Positions 10,901 to 23,500 of a DNA stretch of 64,000 bases are shown here, piece after piece (position 1 is the first letter of the stretch; each line of letters begins with the position of its first letter). Position numbers and translations under genes: made by a program. The stretch comes from Benincasa hispida (Eukaryota > Streptophyta > Magnoliopsida > Cucurbitales > Cucurbitaceae): NCBI RefSeq assembly GCF_009727055.1, contig NC_052350.1, positions 24,915,933 to 24,979,932 of the forward strand, read 5' to 3'. The notes beneath the pieces are model-generated. The model did not search any database, was not told the DNA's origin, and saw only the letters and a list, made by a program, of their open reading frames with translations.

Positions 10901-12713
10901 ATCTAGACCGCTCCAAATACCTCTAAATACAAATCTTAGTTAGAAATTCGAAACCACTAAATTTTGCTGACTAAACTTATGGCAGATGGGGAGGTTGAAG
11001 GATTCAGGTTGTTGCCTGTGACAAATGTTGCAAATGTGATTCGGAGGACACAGTTATTCAAGCATAATTGTGCTCTTGTCATCATTGATTTCCTATTTCG
11101 ACATGGGTATTATATACTATTTTGTCCATGGCTTTAAATTTGTTTCTCGACCATTACCTGCTTAAATTACGAGTTTTGTTGATCTTAGTGGTAAAAATTG
11201 AGAAAGGGTCGGAATTAGCCTCCTAAACTTTCTATCTTTCATAAATAACACCGTTTTAAATTTGTTGAAATAGTTTTTCTCGATCTATCTCATCTGAGAT
11301 TGACCATCAGGATTTAGACGAAAAAAATTAACTTTTTCATCGTACCAAATGTTTTGGGCTTTTCCAGTTAAATCTCGAACAACCTCGAGATTCTATATAT
11401 TTGGGCTTTCTTAATAAAATTTTGTGCAGGATTAACTCCGGGATTTTATATATTTCTTGAAATTTTACAATTTTTGTGCAAAATTTGATCTTTTCCAAAA
11501 TTTAAAAACGACAGTGCAATTGCTTGAGATGAAAATTCATTTGCATAATTTGTAAATTCATTTGAAAATTTGGAAATCCAGATAATTGTGGAAATAGAAA
11601 ATTAATTTTGAAAAATTACTCAAAATTTGATATTATGTTTGGTAAAGATAATTGAATTTGGAGAAATTTTGAAAAGATATAAGATTTGGTATAAGATTTG
11701 GAAAGATTATATAATATATTTGGAAAAATTAATAGAATCCTGGTGTTAATTTGAGACTTTGTCGAGTCTAAAATCCATGAGATGAAAAAATAATTTTTTT
11801 ATGCAAATCTCGGTGGTCAATCTTGGTCAAGATGAAGTGAGAAAAATTATTTCAACAAATTTTCTAAATAGATGCTAGTTTTGAAAGTTTGAAATATTTT
11901 AAGAGCCATTTCTGAAAATTTTCCATAAAAAATCATGGATTTAAACGATTTGTAATAGGTACAAAATTTCTTAAATCAACAATAATTTCCAATGGAGTGT
12001 ACATGAGTTGGGTTGGATTGGAGAGATTTTATGGACCAACCTAAAATTCGGGTTGGTCGGATTGACAAGCCGAATGACCCTAATAAGGTCTCCAACCTAA
12101 TCCTTAAAATTTGGATTAGGTTGGGTTGTCGGGTTATTTATTCTTTTTCTTTTCTTTTTTATTACATTTTTTTATTAACTTACAATATTTAAATTTGTGT
12201 ACAACACATACTGATAATTAAAATTTCATAAAACTGAAAGGTTAAATATCAAAATCCAAGATATTTATTACAAACTTCATACAAAAATCATAAAAATATA
12301 TATAAATNCAAACTTCAAACAAACATCATAAAAATATATACAAACTATAATATTTATAAGTTATAATATATGTATTTTAATTATATTAGAAATTCGGGTT
12401 GGGTTGGGTCAACCCGAATTTTTAAAAGTAAACCAGAACCCAACCCAACTCGAAAAAAAACATAAAAAATTCAATCTAACTCAACAAAAAATTAAAACTA
12501 ACCCAACCAACTCTTCTAATTTGGATTGATAGTCTGTGTTGTTCAGATTGTCGGGTCATTTGAACACTCCTATTGCTGAGGGCATTCTTAAGGGAGTGTA
12601 TAGTTGCTTACAATTAATGTATTTTTCCTTTGAAAAATTATAGGTACATCATACCCGAAAGTTTAGGGTACTTGGAGCTCTTGCAAAGTTTGAAGAGTGG
12701 AACCTGCTTCTAA
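7913..12713 (+). CDS. Nudix hydrolase, NUDT20/24 class, plastid type (copy A)
   Basis: Nine exons: 7913-8212, 8379-8443, 8792-8972, 9178-9258, 9558-9683, 10524-10603, 10713-10828, 10986-11106, 12644-12713; 379 residues. Every junction is GT-AG and in frame. Residues 1-65 are Ser/Thr-rich and look like a plastid transit peptide. Then comes the DUF4743 region (FTWEDAV, LERAAAPYFGIK, MNGYVEKDGKKFLWIAKRS) and the Nudix domain, with box KECEEEAGI at 263-271. Plant members and yeast Tnr3 are reported to hydrolyse damaged (oxo/oxy) thiamin diphosphates to monophosphates, removing toxic analogues; assigning that here is by family. Starts at 7913, 7919 and 7946 are all in frame; copy B supports the last. 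AATAAA overlaps the stop codon. Intron 8 carries an inserted repeat. Confidence 0.9.
11994..12570 (+). mobile_element. GGGTTGGGTT-rich nonautonomous element, copy 1
   Basis: A ~577-bp block in intron 8 of Nudix copy A, bounded by GGAGTGTACATGAG and its imperfect inverse TTTGAACACTCC. Inside, GGGTTGGGTTGG phrases near one end are mirrored by CCCAACCCAACTC near the other. A related copy lies in reverse orientation at 33,397-33,911. It accounts for much of the size difference between intron 8 of copy A (1,537 bp) and copy B (652 bp). One unresolved base (N) is at 12,308. No coding capacity; superfamily unknown. Confidence 0.6.
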
Positions 12714-14556
12714 ATAAAATCATCCGCCTTATTATAAATGTGAAAACTATGGTCATTCTCCAAGACGAGTATAGTTCAATTGACATTCGAGTGTATTAGA
12801 AACCACGAGTTTCATGGTTCGAATCTCCCTACTTCAATTGTTGTACTAAAAAAAACCTGTGGTCAGTCTTATTGAAAAATCGAGGATGGTTTATATTGTT
12901 TATTAGTTTGTCGGAATTTGCTCATTCAGGCTCTATCAATGTATTTGGGCATAGAATAAGGTTTTCATTTTTTTTAAAAAAAGTTATTTTTGTTATTCAA
13001 CAATTACAAGGTAGAGATTGAACAATCGACATTAAAGAAGTATTTGATAGTTTTATCTATAAACTATGTTCGGATTAGTGGGATAAAGAATAAAATAGCA
13101 TCATCTTTTTAGTATATCTCATCTGATTGAACTTGAAACAAGCATGGAGGCACCTGAGGGCCAAGTTTGATAGATCTTCTAAATGAAAATAACTTGATAA
13201 ATAGAATGACGTCTTACCTTGTCACCTTTTCTTTGGTAGCACTACAAGTATGATCGTTGGCTATCTGATATAATAGTGGATGTATTTGATGGTTTAATTG
13301 TTTATTATTTTTCAACAGCTTTCTTGCTTATTAGATGTATTTATAAAGGCAAACAAACTGCGTTACTTTGGCTATGGAGAATAAAATAAGAAGACCTAAG
13401 TTTTTGGTACATCTATTGAATGAAAACCCACCTTTTAAGTCCTTAACAAAATTACACCTGAAATCCCGTTACAAATTGAAACAAATCAACTATAAACACA
13501 CACTGACTTTTACATTATTCAACTTTCTTTTCTAACCTAAGATTTCATATATCAATTGTCAATTTTGCATCTACTTTTACATTATTCACATTCCTTTAAA
13601 AAGAAGAAATGATATTACATGAGCTAAAATACATGATCTTATGCTTTGATACTATATTAAAAATTTATGTGGATGAGTTATTCACGATAATTTGTATTTT
13701 AAAATTTTAAGAATACTTTGGTCAATAAATCAAACTTTTTCTTTTAAAACTAGGAACGAACCAAATTTGATCAGTGATATAGAAAGAAGAAAAATAATTG
13801 AAGGTGAAGGATTGATTTTTTTTTTTTTTTATCAAGAATATATATATATATATATATATTATCTTTGCTTGTTGAGTATACTCACACTCACTATAATTTA
13901 TGACTTGGGGCTTAGTTGGCTTTAACTTGGAAAAAAGTGTTTTTTAAAGGTTCATTTTCATTTAAACAATTTTGGATAAAAACGGTTTTTTTTTTTTTTT
14001 TTTTTAATAAAGAAAACACTTGTATTTGCAATGGTTTCTCAAAAGTGATTTTAATATATAAATTTGTTTGATTTATTATTAGATTCTTTTTATTAATGTC
14101 AAACTACTATAAATGACGACTACAAAAGCGAATAGTGGTCATCGGAGGTCGGCCAATAACAGTGATCAAAGATGGTTGGAGGTGATAGTAGAAGGACTAT
14201 GGAACATATTTTAATCAAATATTAAAGAATAGAAGGACGATGCTACCAACAACAAATAGTGAAAGTGAGGTAGAGAAGTATGGAACATATTTCAGTAATT
14301 TTAAAAATTAAACAAACTACCCAATCAATTTTCTAAAACTTGATTGGAAGCGTGTCTCCTAAACTTAAACTTATTTCATGAATTTTTTTTTTTCAAAATG
14401 AAGCCAAAGATATCCTTAAATTTATTGTATAACTTAATTTATAAGGTAACCAAATATACTATGCCCTGAGAAGTCCTACTGTCAAGATAACACTAGCGTT
14501 CAATTTTTGGCTATCTGCTCTGGTAATTCCGGCGACGTTTGTTCAAATCCAACTCC
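12714..14556. other. Spacer between the tandem Nudix genes
   Basis: 13,295-13,545 is homologous to the downstream region of copy B (25,365-25,650), including GAGAATAAAATAAG and TTTTGGTACATCTATTGAATG, so the duplicated unit extends past the stop codon. 13,600-14,500 is AT-rich with T-runs and a (TA)n near 13,840; no gene is seen. The second duplicated unit begins around 14,500 (GGCTATCTGCTCTGG, compare about 7,890 upstream of copy A). Confidence 0.6.
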
Positions 14557-17500
14557 ATGGCGTACAAATCTATGGCTACACACAGCTTTCGTAACTTCTC
14601 CACTGTCTCTTCCTTTTGCAATGCTTCAACAATTTCCCGGACGACGTATCCAATGACGTCTACATTTCGGCCAACACTACTCCACTCGATATCCGTCGCC
14701 TCTCGTTCCGTATCGGTCGCCGCCGGCAGTTTCACTTGGGACGACGTTGTCCATGTTTCTTTACCAGAAAGCTTTCAGGACGATCCTTCAGATCTGACGG
14801 GCTATTTCGAGAAGGTCAAGCTCTGCAATCGCGGATCAGTAGGTCTCTTTCTCCTTTTCTTTTTTGTTTCGCTGTACAAACGAAAGACGTAAAATCATTC
14901 ATTCCGGTAGCAATTGTACGCGTTACTTCCTTTTACATTTTAAATTCAGCGGAGTAAAAGCTATAGACTAACGAAATGTTGTTCCATGTCGGTTTGGAAT
15001 CGACTAAAATTTTCTTACAGGATACGCAATCTGAAATTCTTCCCTTTGTCATCGATGACCAAATTGTTGGCTACGTCCACCACGGGTGAGGCTTCTGCGT
15101 TATATCTTTCTGCATAACACTTCTTACCTTTAAAATATGATCCATCTGTGTGGCCAATGCCATTTGTTTGCACTCATTTTATCAAATTTAGCTTGTGTAC
15201 AGTTGCTATATACAATCGATAGGTTCAACCGGTTTGTGGTTTGTTTAAATGTAACTTATGCAGTTTCGCTAAACACCTGAAACAATATCCGAATGTGTTT
15301 ACCTTCCCCCGAGACGATTCTGTTAAATTTGGCGCTTACTTGACCTTGCATGAATCGTTGAAGACACCCAAGGATAGGACGCTTGCAGTTGGAGATGTAG
15401 TTAAATGCTTAGGTGAAAAAGTCATTCCAGGTACACGGAACGAGGTACAATTACACTACTTTTCAATATCCGCTTGCAACTGTTGCATTGGAAATTAAAA
15501 AAAGAAAAAAGAATTGCCTTCTTCTGTTTAACGGTTGAAATAAATTGGTCCTTTTTAGAATGGTAAATTTAGAAGAAGACAGTACTTCTTGTGGCTAACT
15601 GTGGATAACCATGAATTCTATCAGCTATACCCTGTTACTTCGTCCTTTGGTGCCCCGAACTTTTTCTCACTCGAACGTGCCGCAGCCCCTTATTTTGGAA
15701 TAAAGGTACGAATGTTCCCTTTTTACTGCTTTGTGGAAATTTTCAAAACTTTGTTCTAATTTTGTGAAACGCACTTCAGTAGCTATATTTTGATCCTGCT
15801 TTTTGTTAGGCCCTTGAGAATAGCAGGCCATTTGATTTGTTGAATCTGTTTGCACAAGTTTCGTTGTGAGGTCCCAAAAAAATTGGAACCAGTTATATTT
15901 ATAGTCATGGACTCATTCTGAATACTAAGATTTGAAGTAGCGGATGATTTTGCAAACTTTCTGGTGCTAAAAGAATTTTACTTGGCAACTGCTTTTCTTT
16001 CACACATGCTAATTTTCTGTCTCGATCAGAGATTTAATCATAGAAATGTGACGCACGTGCGCACACACACAAATGTATAAAAGATGTATGGGAAGTGGTA
16101 TAAGAGGGAATTTTAGTACTGGGAGTATCGGGGAATGGATTTGTTTACTTAAATTGATGAATTGACTCGTTGGATGGTGAGAGTATTGCAGGGTTTGCCA
16201 TTGGTACCTGGATAAATCAAGAACCTTTCTTGAGATTCTATGATGGATCATCTTACCACCATGGTGGATACCTGTCCTGCAGTGTTTGCCAACAATAAAC
16301 TACTATGGAAATCTAAGTTTCCAAAAGGATCAGAGTTTTCTTATGCTTCTTAGCTCATGCCAAAGTTCATTTTACCAACCGTACCTAAAAGAAAAATCTC
16401 TTAGCCTTATCTCCTCAATGTTATGGTTCACTAGAAAATGATTGGGGCATGCCTCAAAGTAGCTTAAGAGGGCATTTTTCTTAATATTACTTTTGCAGGA
16501 TAAGTGAAAATTTTTGAAGGGTTATATAGAATCTCTCTCAATGCAATGGTGTAAATGGAAAATTCTTTTTGAGTAGGGTAAAGCATACATTACTATAGCT
16601 GCTCTCTCGAGTTGTTCATACACTTCTGATATACTTACAAAAGAAGAGCCTAGACATTGAAGTGAAATTTATTGTTGAATGTGCATGTCGGAGATGGAAA
16701 CTGGCTGCTTGGTTGAAGATAACGGAAAGTTATATTATTCCAAGGCTTGGTTTCTCTAACTTTTACCTGCCTTCTCTTGGCGCTTTTCTTAGCACAGGTT
16801 TATGGAGTTCATATGAATGGTTATGTTGAGAAGGAAGGGAAAAAGTTTTTGTGGGTTGCAAAAAGAAGTCAAACGAAGCCAACTTTTCCTGGAATGTTGG
16901 ATCATTTAGTAGCTGGAGGGCTGGTATGTAATAAGTAATAGCTGTTGCAAGTCTCTTTTCATGTGCTTCTGTCCCGTTAAAATGTGAAAAGTAACGACTA
17001 TTCTGCTTTTCTTCATGATTGGATGGTATGTGTGTTAGTTCCCTTAACCTTTTTCATTTCTTCTGCTAGATGTTTTTAGTCTTATAGATACTTTCCAGTA
17101 GGTTAGTATATCTAGCCTTCAAACCCTTTTTCAATTTGGTTCATAGTGTTTTCAAAGTTGCAAGGGTTAATTTTAGCCTTGAAATATCAAAATACTTCAA
17201 TGAAATTCATGTTATTCGTTGAAATTGAAAAAGAATGGTGACATGAAATTTAAAAATATTATTTTCTATGAGCCAAAGTCTTTTGAATGTTTTACATCCA
17301 TCTCATCCTATTTAGTCAAAAAAATCCGAACTCCTTATATAGTAAGATAATATATATATATATATATTATATGTTGAAATTATATTTTAGCCCTAAGGCC
17401 GTTTTTGTCTTTTATCAGTCTAGGGTTTCTCATTGTTTGGTTATTTATACCTGTTCCTGTATTGTGTACTGTGTATCTGAATTAAAAATAAAAACTCTTA

Positions 17501-20500
17501 TCGTGGTTTTTTCTCCCTGGTCTAGGGTTTTCCATGTAACTCTAGTGTTTTTTCTTTTTCCCCTAACTTTTCAAGATGGTATCAGAGCATGGTGATGAAA
17601 ACGTCGCTGGAATAGAAGAGATTCAGTCATCGACTCTAGTAAGGGATGGAACTCCAAGAGAAAACTCTAACAGTGCTGAAATTAGGGCTACCGTCGATCA
17701 ATACCTACGATCATTACTTGGACCGATTCAGATTCAACCAGCCCTAATTGATCCAGCCGTTATTGTCGTCGTTGCCGTCGGAGGACCCCCACCACTGCCA
17801 ACGACGACTTCAACCACACTGCCGCCACTGCCGTCGAGACTCGACCATCCGCCATTAGCCCAGCCCAGATACGAGTGTCCACCGTCGACTTCCTATGTTT
17901 TCCAGCCGCGGGGTTTTACAGCTGCTGATTCCGCTCCAGATCCCACTGGCGGAAGTGTTTCAGGTTAGTCTTTCTCCCTTCTGGCGTTACCTAGTTCTAT
18001 CTACCCATCAAATCTTCCATCTTCGAGTCTTCCTTCATCATCGAGTTTTCCATGCCCTCTGAATATGCCCGATATTATCAGTTACCGAACCACAACATCA
18101 TTTGAACCACCCAGTCCAACCAAACCCGATCCAGCCGAACCCTTTACAGCAACTTCTTGTCTCCCACTATTTTTCCTCTGGTCAGCCAGCTCCTCCCGTT
18201 GGTTTTCCCACACTGATAGAAACGATATCTTCAGGGGTTTATGGCAAAAATAACCTACAAGATTCATGGTGGGACTGTTAGTGTTCAACAGCAAACTGGC
18301 AACCTTCAACACCAAATTTCTGCACTTGGAGCAGCTGGTTAGATCTTCGGTCAATCCTTCAATAGATTTTCTACCAGATATCAACCCGGGGTTCCGTATG
18401 TTCAGAAATTCCGGTAACTACTTACCCTACTTTACTTTCACAAACATTATGTCTAGGTCTGTAGGCAATTCTGCAGGAATTTCCATTAGCGAAAAAAACT
18501 TAATGGACAAAATTATTTTTCTTGGTCACAATCTATGAGGATGGTTCTCGAGGGGCGGCACAAGTTCGGGTATTTACAGGAGAAATACCCAGACAAAACC
18601 CCGGGAATCCTCAGGAACGGATAATGGAAGGGGAGGATTCTTTCTTTGCTCAATTTTTAATAAATAGTGTGGAGCCTCAGATCGTAAGCCTCTTCTTTAC
18701 TCAGCTTCTGCTCGGGATATCTGGGAAAGTTGTCCAGAAACTTTACTCGAAGAGGCAGAATGCTTCACGTCTTTTATGCCTTTGAGAAACAGGTGCATGA
18801 GTGCAAGCAAGGGACACTCGACGTAACATCCTATTTCAATAAATTATCACTGTTGTGGCAGGAGATGGATCTATGTCGGGAAATAGTTTGGAATTGCCCA
18901 GTTGATGGGGTTCAGTATTCGAAGATTAAGGAGGCTGACTGTGTTTATGATTTTCTGGTTGGCTTAAACTCGAAGTTTGATGGTGTTCGGAGCCGAATTT
19001 TGGGACAAAGACCAATGCCGTCCCTGATGGAAGTTTGCTCAGAGGTCAGATTGGAAGATCGAACCAGCGCTATGAATGGTACAACGCCTAATACCCTGGA
19101 CTCTACTGCGTTTGGAGTCAAGTCATCGGGTTCAGAAAATGACAAACAGAATGGAAAGAACCCTCCAATTTGTGAGCATTGCAAGAAACCATGGCATACG
19201 AAAGATCAATGTTGGAAATTACATGGCCGACCTCCAAATAGCAAGTGGCGTCCTTTGAACAACAAATCTAAGTCCAGTCGCGCCTTCGTTAGTGAAGCTG
19301 TTGATGGTGCCCCTCCAGGGACGAGCCAGGTGGATCCAGGTACAGTTGGAATCGGCAATATTGCATAGTCAGGTACTCCCCATTCCTTTAGTTTCTTTGC
19401 TGAGGGAGATGAATCCTGGATCCTTGATTCCGGAGCAACGGACCATCTAACTGGATCATCTGACCAATTCCTCTCCTATTATCCAAGTGCTGGAAATGAG
19501 AGAATAAGAATTGCAGATGGGTCATTTGCCCCCGTTGCAGGAAAGGACCATTTATCTCCACTTCAAGGACTGATTTTGCATAATGTCTTACATGTGCCAA
19601 AAATATCATATAATTTGCTATCAATCAGTAAGTTAACCAGAGATTTGAACTGCAAAGTTGTGTTCTCACCAGATAATGTTTTGTTTTAGGACCTGAGCTC
19701 GGGGAAGATGATTGACACTGCCCGGCACAATAGGGGGCTCTATTTTCTTTCCGACGATGCTTCATTTAGGAGTTTATCTAGCACTTGTTTACTGTCTTCT
19801 CTTACTATTTCTGAAACTGATTTCTTATTATGGCATTTTCGTCTTGGACATCCAAATTTTCATTATATGAAATATCTATTTCCCCATTTATTTCGTAATA
19901 TGAATGTGTCATCTTTGTCGTGTGATGTTTGTATCCGTGCTAAGCAGCCTAGGGCGTCTTTTACCTCACAACCCTACAAACCTTCCCGGCCCTTCCACCT
20001 AATACATAGTGATGTTTGGGGCCCTTCAAATGTCACAACGGTATCAGGTAAACGGTGGTTCGTTACCTTCATCGATGATCACACTCGTTTTACATGGGTG
20101 TTTCTTCTTACAGACAAGTCTGAAGTGACGACGGTCTTTCAACAGTTTTACACCTCCGTCGAAACCCAGTTCAATACCAAAATCGCCATTCTTCGAAAGT
20201 GACAATGGGCGTGAATTTGTTAATGACCCTTTGTGAGTTCTTAAACGCGAAAGGAATTGTCCACCAAAAATTCCTGTGCCTATAACACCTCAGCAGAATG
20301 GGGTGGTCGAACGGAAAAATCGCCACCTCATTGAATAAGCCCGATCCCTCATGATACCTGCATCCTTACCTTCGTATCTATGGGGGGATGCTGTTCTTAT
20401 TGCAGCTCATTCAATAAATCGGATTGCCCTCCTATGTGTTCAAATTCCAAACCCCCTTAGAACATTTTAAAAATCCATCTCGTCCACTCGCCTTTTCCCT

Positions 20501-23500
20501 GAGGTTCCTCTTTAGAGTTTTTGGTGCACCGTGTTCGTCCATAATCATGGTCCTCATTAAAGTAAATTTGCTCCTAGGGCCAAAAATGCGTCTTTGTTGG
20601 TTATCCGCTCCATCAATGGGGCTACAAGTGCTTTCAGCCTTCTCTCTCGAAAGTAATTTTGTCACATGGATGTCACAATTTCTGGGAGGACAACCATTCT
20701 TTCCCGTTAGTCCTCTTCAGAGGGAGACTTCGAGTGAAGAGGCTAACACTTCCACCTACTTTGTTCCCTTAGACTTGTTTCCTGAACCTATCCCTAAAAC
20801 AGAAACAAATGAACCTATCCTTCCTACAAAACAAGTGCCTTGGATAAACCTACTATAGGAAGCATCTCCGAAAGGAAATGGTTCCCGAAATTGTTTCCCC
20901 TGTTGCTCCGCCGGAAGGTGTTCAAGAGTCAGAAGGGGAACGGCTCAGGTTCAAGGTACCCCTAGTCATAATGACAATGAGTATGTTGATGGTGATATAG
21001 GACTCATTAGTGAAGTAAGAGATGATGATAGTGAGGTCAGGGATGATGGCAATAATGAAGCGCCCAGTGGTGCTTAGGGATGAAAATGAACAACAGTTGG
21101 GTACAGATCAACAGGTTGACAAGACCAATGAGATTGAGGTTGATGCTACCTTGGATTTGCCGATAGCTCTGCGAAAACGTACTAGGTCGTGCACCAAACA
21201 CTCTATGACAAGCTTCTTGTCTTATAGTAAACTGTCTACGAGATTTAGAGCTTTCACCACCAGTCTGGATAATGTGATAATTCCGGGCAATGTGCACAAG
21301 GCTCTGGAAATTCCTGAATGGCGAGGTGCAATTATGGAGGAGATGCGGGCCCTTGACACTAACAGAACATGGAATCTGGTTAGTCTTTCGAGAGGGCACA
21401 AAACCGTAGGGTGCAAGTGGGTGTTTACTGTCAAATACAAGTCAGATGGAACTCTCGACAGATATAAGGCCATATTGGTTGCAAAAGGATTCACTCAGAC
21501 GTATGGAGTGGATTTCTCAGAAACCTTCTCACCTGTGACAAAACTTAACACTATTCGTGTCCTCCTTTATGTGGCTGTTAATCAAGACTGGCCTGTCCAT
21601 CAGTTGGATGTGAAAAATGCGTTCCTGAATGATGAACTGGAAGAAGAGGTTTATATGAACCCACCTCCAGGTTTTGAAGCCCAGTTTGGTAATCAGGTGT
21701 GCAAATTAAAAAAAATCCTTGTATGGATTGAAGCAGTTCCCTAGAGCTTGGTTCGATCGATTCACCACCATTGTTAAATCTCAGGGGTTTGTTCAAGGGC
21801 ATTTAGATCACACCTTGTTCACTAAGAAGTCAGCACCAAGAAAAATAACAGTATTGATTGTCTATGTTGATGATATTATACGATCAGGAGATGATTCAGC
21901 AGAAATTGACAGGTTGAAACGACAAATGGTAGATGAGTTTGAGATAAAAAATCTCGGTACCTTGCGATATTTTCTAGGAATGGAGGTAGCAAGATCAGTA
22001 GAAGGGATCTCAGTGTCTCAGTGGAAATACACACTCGATTTGTTAAAAGAAACTGGAATGACAGGGTGTAAACCTACAGATACACCTGTAGAAGCCAACC
22101 TCAATCTGATAGAGTCAGCAGATGATGTTCCTATAAACAAAGAAAGATATCAACGGCTTGTGGGAAAACTGATATATCTGTAACATACTAGACCTGATAT
22201 ATCATATGCAGTTAGCTTGGTCAATCAGTTCATGCAGGCTCCATGTGAAAGACACATGGAGGCAGTCACACGGATCCTGAGGTATTTGAAGTCTTCTCCT
22301 GGAAAGGGTTTGGTTTTCAGAAAGCATGATAAAAGGTGTATCAAGGCCTACACAGATTCTGACTGGACCGGTTCTGTTACATATAGGAAATCTACCTCAG
22401 GATATTGTACCTTTGTGTGGGGAAACTTAGTTACCTGGAGAAGTAAGAAGCAAGACGTCATGGCTAGAAGCAGTGCCGAAGCCGAATATAGGGCTATAAG
22501 CTTGGGTATATGCGAAGAGATTTGGTTGAAGAAGGTTTTGGTAGATCTACATCAAGAAAGTCATGACCCGATGAGACTTTACTGCGATAACAAGGCTGCC
22601 ATTAATATTGCACACAATCCGGTTCAACATGACAGAACCAAACACGTTGAGATTGACCGACACTTCATCAAAGAAAAACTAGATAACGGTAGCATTTGCA
22701 TTCCTTATGTTTCGTCCAGCCAACAAGTTGCGGATGTTCTCACCAAAGGGTTACCCAGACAGACTTTTGACACCTGTGTTGGTAAGTTGGGTCTCATTGA
22801 CATCTACGCCCCAACTTGAGGGGGAGTGTTGAAATTATATTTTAGCCCTAAGGGCGTTTTTGTCTTTTATCAGTCTAGGGTTTCTCATTGTTTAGTTATT
22901 TATACTTGTTCCTGTATTGTGTATTGTGTATCTGAATTAAAAATAAAAACTCTTATCGTGGTTTTTTCTCCCTGATCTAGGGTTTTCCACGTAACTCTAA
23001 TGTTTTTTCTTTTTCCCCTAACTTTTCAAGAATATATATTTACCCTTGTTTTATTTAATTCCATTGACTTTATTGAATAAGGGCTTAATTGAACATGATA
23101 GTACTCAAGTTTATATGTTCACTATATTGGCCAAAGCCAAGGAAGCTTGAGATCTTCCCTTCCTCTCTATGCTCAACGAGCTACAAAACAAAAGAGAAAA
23201 AAACAAGCTATACCTCCCAACCTCTCTTAAAAGGAAAAAACTCAACTAACAGAATAATCTCAAAGAGCCCCACACAATCACTCAATTTCCACTCATATGT
23301 AACAACCTTTTATTCTCTATTATTTACATCACTTTACCCCTTCTGCCTTCCCCCCTTATTTCTCTTATTTCTTTGAGTATAAACATTCTTAACTTGGGGT
23401 CCATCAGAACATTCTGATGCCTAGAGACATGTAAACTTTAGAGGCTGAATTATATTTTTGACCTTAGTGGTAAGTAATATTGCATCCAGACTCCTGCTAT

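Larger units (their letters stand above)
17372..23028 (+). mobile_element. Ty1/copia retrotransposon, full-length but decayed
   Basis: 5,657 bp with two 202-bp LTRs, a Met-tRNA primer site, gag, protease, integrase, reverse transcriptase, RNase H in Ty1/copia order, and a polypurine tract. It lies in sense inside intron 5 of Nudix copy B. In-frame stops at 19,366, 19,687 and 22,181 and frameshifts (near 20,195, 20,200-20,900 and about 21,715, plus several in gag) make it non-autonomous. The LTRs differ at 7 of 202 positions, nearly all transitions. No clean 5-bp target duplication is seen; it sits at the edge of a (TA)n tract (17,350-17,371), and flanking bases after the 3' LTR are AGAATATAT. 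Confidence 0.93.
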
